In this document: positions 1 through 10,876 of the stretch, in pieces | How the letters are laid out: the number at the start of each line of letters is the position of its first letter | Position numbering within the stretch: the stretch's first letter is position 1 | Assembly: GCA_014529385.2 (NCBI GenBank) | Contig: CM043947.1 | Coordinates: 116,980,087 to 117,044,086 of the forward strand | Reading direction: 5' to 3' | Length of the DNA stretch: 64,000 nucleotides | Origin: Adiantum capillus-veneris | Lineage: Eukaryota > Streptophyta > Polypodiopsida > Polypodiales > Pteridaceae | Notes under the pieces: generated by a model | Told to the model about the DNA's origin: nothing | Seen by the model: only the letters and a program-made list of their open reading frames with translations | Databases searched by the model: none | Made by a program: the position numbers and the translations under genes

Positions 1-1880
1 AATTAGTTTTCATCGGTTCGTCTGTTGAACACTAATTGCCATAAGGGCTATGAGACACACACATTGGCTACGAGTCATTGTCACACCTCGGGTAAGACCC
101 AATTGTTGGCATTCCTTGGGTGATTGTTCTCTAGCTTGAATAGATCTACCCAGTGGACTCCTCATCAATGTTAATGGTCAAGCAAGAGTCTTGCCATTAC
201 ATATGGGTATTTGTAAGCACTACATGTTTTGGTGTGATGATTGAGCTGAGTTTTTGATAAACTTACACTCGCATAGGCTGGTTTATAGCACGGCGTATAG
301 ATGCAGCAAGCATTTCAAACAGCATGAATGTTCCTAAGAGCTAGGGGTTCCGCCCTACGTGGATGTTCGGTTTTCTCTATAGCACTAGGCGTGCATATAA
401 GAGCACAGTTTTGTGATATGACCACATATGTGATTCCTAAATCACACAATACGTGTTGATGGTCATTTTTGGACACCTTCACACTTTGTTTTTTAAGAAA
501 AACTATCTACCAAGGGATAGTCAAAAGAATCTTTCCAACCTTTCACCAAGGGGGTTGGTTTGGCAAGATATACCCAGAGGGTTGGTTTGGCAAGATATAC
601 CTAGGGGTTTGGATTGCCAAGGAAACATCCAGGGTCACAAGTTCACTTTCTTTCTCTTCACTAGTCTCTAATATTAGTGATTAGCAGGTCGAAGAAATTT
701 TGATATGGTACGCTTACAGGTTGCGGGTTGTACTTGACTTCTGGGTAAGTATCAGGTACTTTCCACCTCCTCGTAAGTACATGTTTTCTGGGTTTATTTT
801 TCTTTCCAATTAAGCTTGTTTGCGTTATGTAACCGGGATGTTTGCACTAGAAGGCTTTCATCCAGCTTGCTCTTTAGCCAAGTGACAAGGTCATCGAAGA
901 GCATAGCATTTTGAGAAAATATTGTTATTTTCGCCCTTCCCTGTTCATCAAGATACCGTCATGGGTTTGAATCATGTTGCAACAAGTACAGACCTACATG
1001 CTACAATTCTGTTTGGCACATGTTGTCACATGGGACACAACATGGTCTAGAAACTCAAGGAGTTTGGTTTACCCAGTGTGGAGCAATGATAATGAGGGTC
1101 CCTCTCACTCACGTCGTGGAGTGTTCATAATTTCCTCCACACACAAGTACAATTTGTGCTTGTTGGATGTCGCTTTCTCTGCCATCCTTATTTGAGACAT
1201 ATTCCATATGTGGTGAATATGAGTCTCTGGGACTGACACTGGCGCCTAATTCCTAATGATGTGTCTTGACGAAGTCCCTATGTGCTGGTCGTATCAACTT
1301 AATCGACCATTTGGAGCACACCGTATCAGGAATAATTTCAGTGGCCCAAAATTGTCGGGTACTAAGTACAGACTTGTTCCGATTACAAGTGTTGTGTAAC
1401 CACCTTAACGGAGGGTCGTTTCTACATATAGTCAAGTATGCTACGTTCATGAGAATGTCTCACAGTTGGTATCTAGGTGTGACTAAGCTTTCACATTTTG
1501 TTATGGTCCAACTCTTGTTGAAAGGCTTTCACGTACGTGCCATGGAAAGTCTCGTCATGGAATTGCGGTTCGGATTTGTTTGTGTTAAATGCATGCACAC
1601 TAGGTGTTATGGGCCCTAGTGTTTAACACAGACTTGTTCGGAGCGGCATGCAAATACATGGGCTTTCTTGTTTATGCAATTTTTTGCACTTCAAGTGCAA
1701 TTTTTCTTGCAGATTTATTATGAGTTTACACCCTCCCATACAAGGTTATGGCTCAGGATGGATGTCTTGTGGTTGGATGGTCTAAACTCTATGCACTTAC
1801 TCCACTCCACCCCGCTTTCAACCTAGTTGGTTGTCTCCACTCCATATCAAATATATGACTGGATAATGGTTGAGTCATAG
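1..1880. other. Unresolved decayed repeat DNA
   Basis: No ORF here has a recognisable domain. The short-LTR gypsy element at 1881 is inserted at its right end, and the sequence resuming after that element (from 7624) contains decayed integrase of the same family. This stretch is therefore probably the left part of an older retroelement, but that is inference, because I could not read any gag or pol motif in it. Confidence 0.35.
553..606 (+). repeat. 27-bp tandem duplication
   Basis: Two adjacent copies of a 27-bp unit beginning GGTTGGTTTGGCAAGATATA start at 553 and 580 and differ only near their right ends. The length is a multiple of three, so it keeps a reading frame, but no convincing gene contains it. 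Confidence 0.85.
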
Positions 1881-2012
1881 TGTCAGGACAACGGCAAGGC
1901 CGGGCTAGGCAGTGTGGAAAGGGAGTCCAACAAGGGCAAAGGGCTAAGAGCCAGGCTATAAAGTGGGTGGTTGGGAGGTGGACTCCTAGGTTCTAGCTCC
2001 CCTTGTCTAACA
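1881..2012 (+). repeat. 5' LTR of Gypsy-1
   Basis: A 132-bp direct repeat of 7466-7618, starting TG and ending CA. It contains a TATA-like GGCTATAAAGTGG near 1955-1967 that would drive element transcription. Compared with the 3' copy it lacks a tandem segment of about 21 bp, and many differences are G/A or C/T transitions. Confidence 0.93.
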
Positions 2013-2026
2013 TTGGTATCAAGAGC
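2013..2026 (+). other. Primer-binding site of Gypsy-1
   Basis: TTGGTATCAAGAGC directly follows the 5' LTR. It matches the plant initiator tRNA-Met primer-site pattern (TGGTATCAGAGC) apart from one extra A. Confidence 0.85.
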
Positions 2027-2794
2027 AACGTTCCTTTTTTGGGAAAGGCATAGCCGTGGAGGAGGGGAGCCACACAAATTTGCATGTTTTTTTGCATGTC
2101 AGCGTCAAGGGAGCGTGGAACTCACCTCCTAAGAGGAGGACGACGGGCCGAAGCCGTGGGAAACTGTCCTTGCAAGGAGAAGCCACCGAGGTTGGACCTG
2201 CACCAAACTACGCCCTTACAGGCTCTACGGCATCGTGCGGCGGGGGGAGCTTTTCCCGTGCCTGGAGCAGTCGGAGACAAGCAACGCACGAGACGGGGAG
2301 AGCTTGGCTCAACCCCTCGCGCAATCTACAAGCGGCCATAGCCGGTGAGCCATTCTCTCTACACACCCAACGAGCGTCCAACCCCTTGAGTGTTTGTGGC
2401 CAAAGTTTTTTTTTTACACACAAGGGACGGTACCCACAGTGGGGTACCCCCCCTCCCTCTTGTGCGGCTTCGGCAAGGCTCGGCATATCGACACGGCCGG
2501 CATGTACTTCGACACACATGTTTTCTGCGTATTATCGGTAGAAACTCAAAAATTTAATCAAAGAATCTCGAGGGGAGTTCAAAGTGACATTATATTTCAA
2601 AATCAATTAACAGTTGCACGCATAATTGATTCGACTACAAGGGATTAACGAATTTCCCATATGGTGGACATTTCGGATTGATTTCCACCTGAATACTATC
2701 GACTTTGACGGAATTAGCAAGGCTAATTAAACTTTGCAAGTGCTCTCAATCTCGGGTATTTTTTGAACTATTCCTTGCACCGCATTGTGTCGCC
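2027..2794 (+). other. Gypsy-1 5' untranslated leader
   Basis: About 770 bp between the primer site and the gag start. The stretch 2040-2520 is GC-rich and looks unlike the AT-richer gag that follows. Open frames in it show no known domain. It probably holds the packaging and leader region; no hairpin was worked out. Confidence 0.5.
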
Positions 2795-3975
2795 ATGGAT
2801 TCAGATATCAATATGACTTTTGATTTTGAGCAAAGTACGCCTGATCCTACCCATGATGGCCCGCGACCGGATCCTCTCAAGAAGAGTACCCGCGATGCTA
2901 CGGCAGATGATGACACTTATGAATTGCTCGACATTCAAGAATTTCGTGCACTTCAGACACACATGATAGTCATGGATGAAAATTTTAAAGCTTTAAATAC
3001 AGATGTCACTAAATTATCCACATTAGTGATTCAATTAGTGCAACAGCAGTCCAAGGGTCCTGCTGACACACACATGCATGAGCACGTTGCTACACAGAGG
3101 CAAGGCCCTTCTAATCCAGGGCAAGGCCCAACTGCTGATACTTTGCACACTCTCACTACAAAAGAGGTGGATGAGTTGTTGAAAAACACCAAACCACCGA
3201 CTTTTAAGGGAGAAGACCAAGACCGCAATAAGGATGCAGTGGATATCTTTCTTAGATGGAATTCACGCCTACTCCGGACGCAGTCAGAGCTCTACAAACA
3301 AGCTTAACTCTGGAAGGCAAGGCCTACAAATGGTGGATGTCTCTCAAGGAGAAGAATATCATACCACAGAGTTGGGCAGCTTTTGCAGCTATGTTTCGCA
3401 AAGAATTTTTGCCTACGAATGAGACAGATCAGAATTGGACGGTTTGGGACACGTGTTCCATGCGCAAATACCCATCATTGCTTGAATATATATCTCACTA
3501 TCGCAATGTTATCCTCAAGTTGGGAGGCTTAGATAACTTTCAACAAGTACGGGGGTTTATACGTGGTCTGATACCAGAGCTTAAGAAGTACGTCAAGACC
3601 CAAGACCCTAAAACACTCGAGGAAGCCTTAGTAAAAGCACATATTCACGATGATCTAGATGAAAGGAAAGCACATAATATTCACGTGCCTGCTTATAGTT
3701 TCAATTCAGCAGCATCTAAAAAACCCAAGGGCTCCAGAGGTCCTCTCTCTCCTGAGCAATTTGATAAAGCTAAGAAAGAGAAATTATGTTTTCAATGTTT
3801 AGGAAACGGTCATGACAAAAAGGATTGTCCCAAGGAAAAATCTGATGCTCATGGAAAGGAGAAAGCAGTGCACACAGTGCAACTGCTGCCTCTTGAGTCT
3901 TCCTCACGATTCTCTATAGTGGAAGTAACACACACCGAGGTGGTGCATGAATGTTGTCTCACAGCTTCCATGTGA
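2795..3975 (+). pseudogene. Gypsy-1 gag, frameshifted
   Basis: Gag forms the element's cytoplasmic particle and packages its RNA. The likely start is the ATG at 2795 (MDSDINMTFDFEQ). The first frame runs to about 3250, where one frameshift moves the signal to a second frame that is open to 3975. The second half contains the gag core (aromatic KWWMSLKEK near 3330) and a zinc knuckle, CFQCLGNGHDKKDC, at about 3789-3830 that fits C-x2-C-x4-H-x4-C. A TGA at 3973-3975 separates gag from the protease. The frameshift means this copy could not make a full Gag unaided. Confidence 0.88.
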
Positions 3976-4590
3976 CAACAAAGCTTTGGACCACATGAGT
4001 TAGTACGTATGCACGGATCTCTGCAAGGGCACACGGTGCGCATCTTGGTAGATGACGGTGCTACTCACAATTTCATCAATTACGGATTGGTGAAAAAACT
4101 CAAATTGCCTCAAACTCCGAGTACATGGACATGATACCGAAATCTGGGATACTCAAGACCGAGCTGTTCCATTGGAAGTACAAGGTTACTCCACATGCTT
4201 GGATTTTCAGGTTATAACATGGAGAGGGCAGACATGGTCCTTGGTAGAGAGTGGTTGCATAGCCTAAGACAATCACTGAAGCGTAGCTATGAGCACAACA
4301 GCTTGATGTTTGAATCCCATGGCGTACATGTGTTGTTAAGAGAGAAGGATGTACCTTCTTCACCATTGATCTGTACGGCTAAGCTTATGCAGCTCGTTTC
4401 TGATAATGAAATAGATCAAGTTTTCTTGTGTTACTCACTGTCTCATTTTCTCTCTAACATTAAATCTGTTGAACATTCCTCAACGCCACATGCTTCTCTC
4501 TCATCTCTTCCACCAATGGCTACTTCCAAACAAGCAAACGTTGCTAGTGATTTAAAAAAATTATTAAAGGAATTTTAAGATTTTTTTCCT
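3976..4590 (+). pseudogene. Gypsy-1 retropepsin-like protease region
   Basis: The aspartic protease would process Gag-Pol. The active-site triad appears as DDGATHNFI near 4050-4080, the D-x-G-A form usual in plant gypsy elements. Around 4130 the frame breaks, and the downstream part reads in another frame (VLGREWLHSL near 4230) through the protease-RT linker to a stop at about 4578. The catalytic Asp survives but the ORF is broken. Confidence 0.8.
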
Positions 4591-4596
4591 AATGAT

Positions 4597-6095
4597 TTGC
4601 CACCAGGATTACCACCGACACGATCGGTACAACATACCATCGATGTGGTTGTAGATTGTAAACCTGTCAGTAAAACGGTCTACCGTATGAGTTATTCTGA
4701 AGCTACTGAGATGGAATGTCAGCTTGCTGACTACCTTAGCAGAGGGTTTATACAACCCAGTTCTTCACCATGGGCTTCTCTTATCCTATTAATGAAGAAA
4801 AAAGACGGCAATATGCGCATGTGCATAGATTACCGTGGCTTAAATGCGGTTACGGTTAAGAACAAGTACCCATTGCCACGAGTGGATGAGTTATTCGACA
4901 AACTCACTCATGCTCGCATTTTTACGAAAATAGACTTGCAGTCAGGTTATCATTAAGTCCATATTCGACTTGCTGATATACCCAAAAAACATTCCGAACA
5001 AGGTTTGGACACTACAAGTTCTTGGTGATGCCCTTCAGGTTAACCAATGCGCCCGCAACTTTCACGACACTTATGGATAGTATCTTGAAGCCGTACTTGG
5101 ACAAGTTTGTCATCGTTTTCCTCGATGACATTCTAGTCTACAGTGCTTCTGAAGAAGAACACTTACAACATCTCAGGCAGGTGTTCGAGTTGTTATGAAC
5201 AAACAAATTATATGCCAAAGAATCTAAGTGTGATTTTTTGAAATAAGAAATTCACTATCTAGGGCATGTTATTTCAGCTAATGGGCTATATATGGATCAA
5301 TCCAAAGTGGATACAATCCGACAATGGAATTCTCCTAAAAATATAGAAGAGTTACAGATTTTTTTAGGATTTGCAGGTTTTTACCGCAAGCTCGTTAAAA
5401 ACTATGCTAATATTGTTGTTCCCATGACGGATCAATTGAAAGGCGAAGGCAAAGCTTTTCAGTGGAGATCCGCTCAACAACACAGTTTTGATACGCTCAA
5501 TGATGCATTAGCTACAACTCCCATACTAGCTATTGTAGATCCTTTGAAACCATTCATTTTGGAAACGGATGCCAGTAACCGTGCTATTGGAGCAATCCTG
5601 TTACAAGACAGACAACCAATTGCATTTGAAAGCAAGAATCTTGATGCAACTTAGCAGAACTACTCTGCTTATGAGCGTGAACTCTATGCAATAGTGTCTG
5701 TCTTTAAAACATGGCGGCATTATTTGTATGGTGCTCAGTTTGAGATTGTGTTTGACCATAAAAGCATCAAATGGTTTACACAACAAATAGATTTGAAGGG
5801 TCGGAAAGCCAAGTGGGCTGAAATTCTTCAGGAGTATGATGCCAAGCTCAGGTATCGTAAAGGTCGATACAATGTGGTGGCTGACGCTCTAAGTCGTATG
5901 CCAAAGATCAATTCTCTCTTGTTCACGGAACTTCGTAGTGAGTTTTTGGATTCTCTCAAAGGCAAATATGAGCATGATGAAGCATACTCCAACGTGTGGA
6001 GCCATGTTCAAATGAGGGATCCTTCTCACTCCAATGATGGTAGTGTAACGTTAATCTCCACACCTAGTTCTTCTCTATCGAGTGATGAACTATAA
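4597..6095 (+). pseudogene. Gypsy-1 reverse transcriptase and RNase H, interrupted
   Basis: These domains copy element RNA into DNA and degrade the RNA strand. The RT fingers show [11 protein letters not shown] at about 4817-4850 and KIDLQSGYH ending at a stop near 4956. The palm motif FLDDILVYS follows near 5120-5146 after a frame break. Further stops occur near 5198 and 5246. RNase H is visible as ETDASNRAIGAIL near 5560 and DHKSIKWFTQ near 5756, separated by a stop at about 5652. The linker to integrase runs to 6095. All key RT motifs remain readable despite at least four interruptions. Confidence 0.88.
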
Positions 6096-6097
6096 CA

Positions 6098-7460
6098 ATG
6101 GAAGATTTCACCATCGACAATGGATACCTACTCCATAAGGGGAGAGTGTATGTACCGATGGATACAGACATTCGGCTCCAAATTCTTTATGAATGTCATG
6201 ATAGTCCAAGTGTAGGGCACCCGGGTATTAGAAAAACTTATGCTCTCGTACGACAACAGTTTTACTGGCCAGGTATACATGGCTTTGTTCAAGCTTATGT
6301 CTTGCATTGCCAAAAATGTCAAGTTAACAAAGCAGAGCGCCTGAAAGCAGGGGGACTCTTACATCCTTTGGAGATTCCCAATGGAAAATGGGAAAGGATC
6401 TCTATGGACTTTATTGTGGGTTTACCAACCACTGTACGAGGTCGTGACTCGGTATGGGTGGTCGTAGACAGGTTGAGTAAACTTTGTAAGTTTATTCCAA
6501 CCAAATCAATGGTTAAGACACCAGAAATAGCCAAGTTATTTGTGGACAATCTATACAAGTTGTATGGTTTTCCAAGTAACATTGTCAGTGATCGTGATCC
6601 CAGTCACTTTTGGAGGACTGTGTTTAAACGATTGGATACACAACTGAACCTTGATACAGCCAATCACCCAGAAATAGATGGTCACACTGAACGAGTTAAC
6701 CAAGTGCTAGAGGATATGCTAAGAGCATATGTCAGCAAAAAACAGTCAGACTGGGAAGAGTACTTACCTATTCTCGAGTTTGCCTACAGCAATGCTAAGC
6801 ATGTCACAATTGGATTTAGTCCTTTCATGCTCATGTATGGGTTTCAACCTAGGTCACCTGTTACGGTGGGGTTGGCAACCGAAAAGCTCCAACAGGTTAA
6901 TGATTTTCTCCAAGACCACATAGATATGTTGAAACTCGCTCGTCAGAATGTCCAACAAGCGTAGGATCGGTATAAGAAGTATGCTGATGAGAAACGTCAG
7001 CAACTTACCTTCGAGGAAGGGGAGGAAGTATTTTTACGTGTGCCAGAACATTCAAAAAGTCTGAAAACTGGACCAACACCTAAATTATCTCCCCGATATT
7101 GTGGGCCTTTCAAAATACTCAAGCGAGTAAGTGATCGTGCCTACAAATTACTGCTATGAACACATTCTCGTATTCATCCGGTGTTTCATGTAAGCCGTTT
7201 ACGTAAGCGGTTACATGGGGACGACAATGTCATTGACCAATAGATTTTGGTTGATTTCATTGAACCTCCTACCTTACCGCATGAACCTGAACATGTTCTT
7301 GATTATCACGAGTTACATACACATCATCATGTACGTCAACAAGCATTCATCAAGTGAAAAGATCGACCTGAGGAAGGTGCCACTTGGGAAAACATTAGTG
7401 TTCTTAAGAAGAAGTTTCCCACTTTTGTTTTCGAGGACGAAAACTCTTCTTTCAGGGGGG
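6098..7460 (+). pseudogene. Gypsy-1 integrase with chromodomain-like tail
   Basis: Integrase inserts the cDNA in the nucleus. The HHCC zinc-binding domain ends in CQKCQ near 6308. The catalytic core shows SMDFIVGLP near 6403, VSDRDP near 6586 and the E of HTERVNQVLE near 6688, so the D,D,E triad is present. The frame stays open to 6963. Beyond that stop the GPFKIL and IHPVFHVSRL region (7100-7200) and a terminal ATWENISVLKKKFP motif (about 7380-7420) continue through stops. The tail resembles the end of a chromodomain or GPY/F module, which in chromoviruses steers insertion; that role is inferred here. Confidence 0.87.
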
Positions 7461-7465
7461 AGTAA
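7451..7465 (+). other. Polypurine tract of Gypsy-1
   Basis: A CAGGGGGGAGTAA stretch lies immediately before the 3' LTR, where plus-strand DNA synthesis is primed in LTR retrotransposons. Confidence 0.75.
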
Positions 7466-7618
7466 TGTCAGGACAACGGCAAGGCTAAACTAAACAAGGG
7501 CAAGGCCGAGCTAAGCAGTGTGAAAAGAGAGTCCAACTAGGACAAAGGGCTAAGAGCCAGGCTATATAGTGGATGGTTGGGAGGTGGACTCTTAGGTTCT
7601 TGTTCCCCTTGTCTAACA
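7466..7618 (+). repeat. 3' LTR of Gypsy-1
   Basis: A 153-bp copy of 1881-2012 ending TCTAACA. Near its start it carries an additional, tandemly related segment of about 21 bp. The TATA-like site reads GGCTATATAGTGG. The target duplication CATAG follows at 7619-7623. Confidence 0.93.
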
Positions 7619-7623
7619 CATAG

Positions 7624-8263
7624 TTTATCGTCAGTCATGGAAGACTGTCTGTAAGTGGTTGGGAGAAATCACCTCACTCTTACTGGTGCTATTCATCCCG
7701 TATTGGATGGGTAGCTTACAAGTATTTTTTGCTAAAGAATCTGCTAAGAGCATACGTTAGCACAACGCATTTTGAATGGGCGATTCTCTCCCTATTCTAG
7801 AATTTGCTTAAGTACGGTTTTCAACTTTGAACACGTGTTGTGGTGGGGTTGGATACCGATTCAATAGTTTCATAAGTCAAGGACTTAGTAGGTGTGCTGA
7901 CAAAGTATGTTGGCATGTAATCTTCATTAGGGGTGAACATGTAGTTCTATGTATTCCGAAATGTTCAGAAGTCTGACATGAGGATACTCCCTATTATATC
8001 CCTTAATAACTCTGAGCTTTTCAAGATACTCACGTGAGTTATCATGAGTTACCATTTAGATACATGCGGTTGCAAAAAGCAAACAATGTTGAAAATCAAG
8101 ATGTTGCTCTTGGTTTCATTGAACCTTATCATTGCACCAGGTATCGGTCATATGGACAATTAAGCTCGCGTATGGGCTGTCAATAAGGAAAACATCAATG
8201 TTCTTACGTAGATACTACCACTTGTGTTTTCAAGGACGAAAATGCTTCTCCAAGGGAAAGTAA
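7624..8263 (+). pseudogene. Decayed integrase of the outer gypsy element
   Basis: This is the host sequence into which Gypsy-1 inserted. LLRAYVSTTHFEW near 7738-7780 corresponds to the LRAYVSKKQSDWEEY stretch of Gypsy-1 integrase, and further similarity continues at FRNVQKS (about 7955) and SELFKIL (about 8010). A terminal PLVFKDENA motif lies near 8220. Stops and frameshifts are dense. The colinear resemblance shows an older copy of the same family, so the family inserted into itself. Confidence 0.72.
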
Positions 8264-8412
8264 TGTCATGCCAAGGGCAAACCCAAGCGAGTAGGACTGT
8301 CGGTTGCTAAATGCGAACAGGGAGATTCTATTCATAGCGGCCAAGGGATATATAATGGGGGGTTGGGCGAAGAATCTCACTACACAGCTCCTAGATCTCC
8401 TTGCATTGTGTA
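8264..8412 (+). repeat. Degenerate LTR of the outer gypsy element
   Basis: TGTCATGCCAAGGGC follows a purine-rich AAGGGAAAGTAA, matching the purine-tract and LTR-start arrangement of Gypsy-1. Inside, GGGATATATAATGGGGGGTT parallels the TATA region of the Gypsy-1 LTR. The right end is approximate because TCTAACA is not preserved. Confidence 0.6.
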
Positions 8413-8424
8413 TAAGGCAACTAG

Positions 8425-8815
8425 AGAGAAGACCTAGAGACATTTAGGTTGCAAAAGAATGACTCAAAAATGCAAGGTTGAATAACAAGGACTACTTTGA
8501 TAAGCAACATTGGCTCAAGAGCAAAACAATTGACAAAGGTAATTGGGGTTAATGTATGATAGTAGCCTTGATAACCAGTACACAACCATACGTAAGTTCT
8601 CAAAAAGATGGTTTGGACAGTATGTTGTAAAGCATGTGCATGAAAATGCTACTTACAACTTGTCTAAACTAAATGGTACAGAAGTAAAGATTCCCATTGC
8701 AGTAAAAAAGATCAAAGTGTTTAAGAGAAGACAAGACAATGATCCAGAAGATATTGAGGAGGAGAAAGAGCAAAACACAAGTGAAGATCAAAGTGAAGAT
8801 GAAGCGTCACACCAA
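8425..8815 (+). pseudogene. Gypsy integrase C-terminal fragment
   Basis: From about 8468 the translation reads DYFDKQHWLKSKTIDKGNW and, after a one-base shift, LMYDSSLDNQYTT, RWFGQYVV, ENATYNLSKLNGTEVKIPIA and FKRRQ. This is the GPY/F-type C-terminal module of Ty3/gypsy integrases. An acidic tail follows to about 8800. It is a different lineage from Gypsy-1, whose tail is IHPVFHVSRL-type. No LTR was found attached. Confidence 0.72.
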
Positions 8816-8889
8816 TTTTTCGCCCTACTTTTTACTCATTTTGATTTCTTTCCTCAAGTTGAAACAAGAATACATTTTTGGGCCAAAAT

Positions 8890-8954
8890 AATTCCATGTG
8901 GCATGCTGATGTGGCACGTCACTAACTCGATGGCCCAACGAGCCACATGGAATT
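8890..8954. repeat. 13-bp perfect inverted repeat
   Basis: AATTCCATGTGGC at 8890-8902 is repeated as its reverse complement at 8942-8954, separated by 39 bases. It could fold as a hairpin or be the remains of a small terminal-inverted-repeat element. No target duplication was recognised. Confidence 0.7.
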
Positions 8955-9034
8955 CTGTACAACAAGATTTCATGTGGCTAGTTGAAATGGCGGTCGACAA
9001 GGGGAGCGAGAGAATGGCCTGTGCGAGGGGAGGA

Positions 9035-9113
9035 GGGGGGGGGGGGGGGGGGGGGGGGAGACAAAGAATCGAACAAAGAGGGAGAAGAGAGAGAGGGGGA
9101 AGAGAACAAGGAG

Positions 9114-9149
<36 letters not shown>

Positions 9150-9161
9150 ACACACACACAC
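9035..9161. repeat. Poly-G run, GA and CA microsatellites
   Basis: A run of 24 G (9035-9058) is followed by purine-rich DNA, a (GA)n tract (9116-9146) and a (CA)n tract (9146-9161). ORFs through it are repeat artefacts. The order poly-G, then (GA)n, then LINE 3' end also occurs at the LINE junctions further right. Confidence 0.95.
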
Positions 9162-9162
9162 A

Positions 9163-9216
9163 GATCTTGTTATCATCCTCAAAGGTCAAACATGACCTAT
9201 GGGACCAAAGATACAT
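9163..9216 (-). mobile_element. Probable LINE 3'-end fragment
   Basis: CCTCAAAGGTCAAACATGAC and the following CTATGGGACCAAAG resemble the conserved 3' end of the LINE family at 12.6-32.3 kb (CTTCAAAAGGCCAAAGTGAC, then CTATGAGACCAA). It also lies directly right of a (GA)n/(CA)n tract. It is very short and diverged, so this is a moderate call. Confidence 0.45.
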
Positions 9217-9551
9217 GTGATGTATTACGTGTGGGGCTCATAAGTGATTCTTGATGCTCAATGATTGTTGCAATGAGAATCGTAATGGAGAGCCCACATT
9301 GTGGCTTAGTGAGCTCCGTGTGTAAGTTTAAGTCATTGCTGAAACATTAAGGGAAGCAAGTCTTGTATGTGGCACCCCTGTGGCTCGCCAAGCGAATCGC
9401 CGCAAATCGTATGGCAATCCACGTGGATTGCGGGTGACCCACAGCATGGCCACATAGACAAGCCCTCGAACAAGGGCGGTCTCGCGTCCTGGTCCACAGG
9501 GCCTCCCCGTGGACCATTGGTCCATGAGAGCATCCCACGTAGACAATATTG
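9217..9551. other. No recognisable feature
   Basis: About 335 bp, moderately GC-rich (9360-9540), with overlapping short ORFs on both strands but no domain. It separates the LINE-end fragment from an integrase tail and may be part of the same broken retroelement. Confidence 0.4.
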
Positions 9552-9905
9552 AATTACTGCATTTGGAAGAGATCAAGCACATGCTATGTTAGAACAAGAG
9601 GAGGTAGTTCAGCATGGAAGGAAATACTAGCATGACAGCAAAATTAAAGTGAGGGAATTCAAGAAGGGAGATCTGGTACTCCTATACCAATCAAGGTTGG
9701 ACCAAAGAAACTAGATTTGAAGATTGCATGGTATGGACCCTATGAGGTTCACTCGTCGATATTCTCCAATGGTATAGTATGGTTAAGAGATTTATTAGGA
9801 TTGTCGTTGCATGGTGTTTATAATGGAGCCAAGATCAAGTTATATTATGCAACCAGACAATATTATGGAGCCAAGATCAAGTTATATTATGCAACCAGAC
9901 AATAG
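9552..9905 (+). pseudogene. Gypsy integrase tail fragment
   Basis: The translation shows DQAHAMLEQEE, then HDSKIKVREFKKGDLVLLYQ and SRLDQ, then after two stops LKIAWYGPYEV and NGAKIKLYYATRQ. The KGDLVLLY and W-GPYEV blocks are typical of the integrase C-terminal region in Ty3/gypsy elements. It is broken by at least two stops and ends in a duplicated ATRQ segment. There is no intact core or LTR. Confidence 0.75.
9825..9904 (+). repeat. 42-bp in-frame tandem duplication
   Basis: The unit starting GGAGCCAAGATCAAGTTATA occurs at 9825 and again at 9867 with almost no change. At 42 bp it adds 14 residues without shifting frame, extending the integrase-tail fragment. Confidence 0.88.
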
Positions 9906-10876
9906 TTCAAAATAAAAAAACGAACCCCTTGATTTGTTTTATATCAGGAGAGAGGCCAAGGATTGTTGGAACCGATGGAATGTTTGGAGATAATCCCAAT
10001 TTAGACTCAAACAAAAACAAAAAAAAACAAAGTGTGACAATTTTAACAACCAAGGACATAAAGTAATTAAAACCATCAAGGGTAGAATCTTGCAAGTAAT
10101 GAGAAGGCGGCTTGACAAATACATGGATGCCACATTGCCGACGACGGTCCTAAAACCAAGGATGCAAGCAATTTAAGGTAATGCATCACGTTGTGTGTAA
10201 GGCTACCAAGGTGGTTGGAAACTTGGTGAAATACTCGACATCCGATTGCAAACGAATGCAAAATGTGTGCACAAATACAACTCAACTTCTTAACTAGTGA
10301 ACAAGTCAACATATGAAATGTAGTAATAACTCACATGGAGAGGAAAAAATTTGTATTCAAGAGAGGAAAGGAGAGTGCAACAAGCACTCAAGCTTTGATT
10401 CAAATAAAAACCAACAAATGTTTTTGGACTTACAACATTGAAGAGGCTAGAACATGGTAAATACCGCATCCATTAAGCTATATTTTACATAGAAAAGGGC
10501 ATCTCCTTGACTTCCCTAGATGTTTCTATGTCTTCAAGCCTTTTTTTGGTGATGAAATTTCACCTCAAGACTAGATACACCCACATGAGACACAATGGAG
10601 GATGTGCTCAAGGAAAATACTCGAGCCAATTCTATGATGAAAATGGCAATAATATTGTAACTTTGTGAACATCTAAGCTATGAAGGGCCCAAGGTAACTC
10701 CAAAAGAAAAACTTCAATGCTCTTATGGTTTCTAAGCTCTTGCCTAGGATGAACACAACACAATCTGACAAAAAGTTCCCTAAATATGTCATTCCTTGTA
10801 ATGACTCTTCTCCAGTTATCACCAACAAAAAATCTCAAAGACCATAAAGTCAAAAGATAAAAGTCTCATCAACCCT
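9906..10876. other. No recognisable feature
   Basis: AT-rich DNA with only short ORFs and no domain, RNA gene or clear repeat that I can recognise. It probably continues the decayed retroelement to its left. Confidence 0.4.

Larger units (their letters stand above)
1881..7618 (+). mobile_element. Complete decayed Ty3/gypsy retrotransposon, short LTRs (Gypsy-1)
   Basis: The element begins TGTCAGGACAACGGC and ends TCTAACA. It is bounded by a 5-bp target-site duplication, CATAG, at 1876-1880 and 7619-7623. Domain order is LTR, primer-binding site, gag with CCHC knuckle, protease, reverse transcriptase, RNase H, integrase, purine tract, LTR. RT before integrase makes it Ty3/gypsy. The LTRs are only 132 and 153 bp, very short for the group. 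Gag and pol carry several stops and frameshifts, and the LTRs differ at roughly a tenth of positions, so the insertion is old. The flanking DNA is a still more degraded relative, so this is a nested insertion. Confidence 0.95.

Noticed and set aside
553-3307. CRISPR-like or other array of repeats
   Set aside because: Only two 27-bp copies occur with no spacers, and the context is eukaryotic.
8543-9220. Open frame of 225 codons
   Set aside because: Only the first part (to about 8740) is integrase-tail sequence; the rest is poly-Gly, Arg/Glu and His/Thr repeats produced by poly-G, GA and CA microsatellites.
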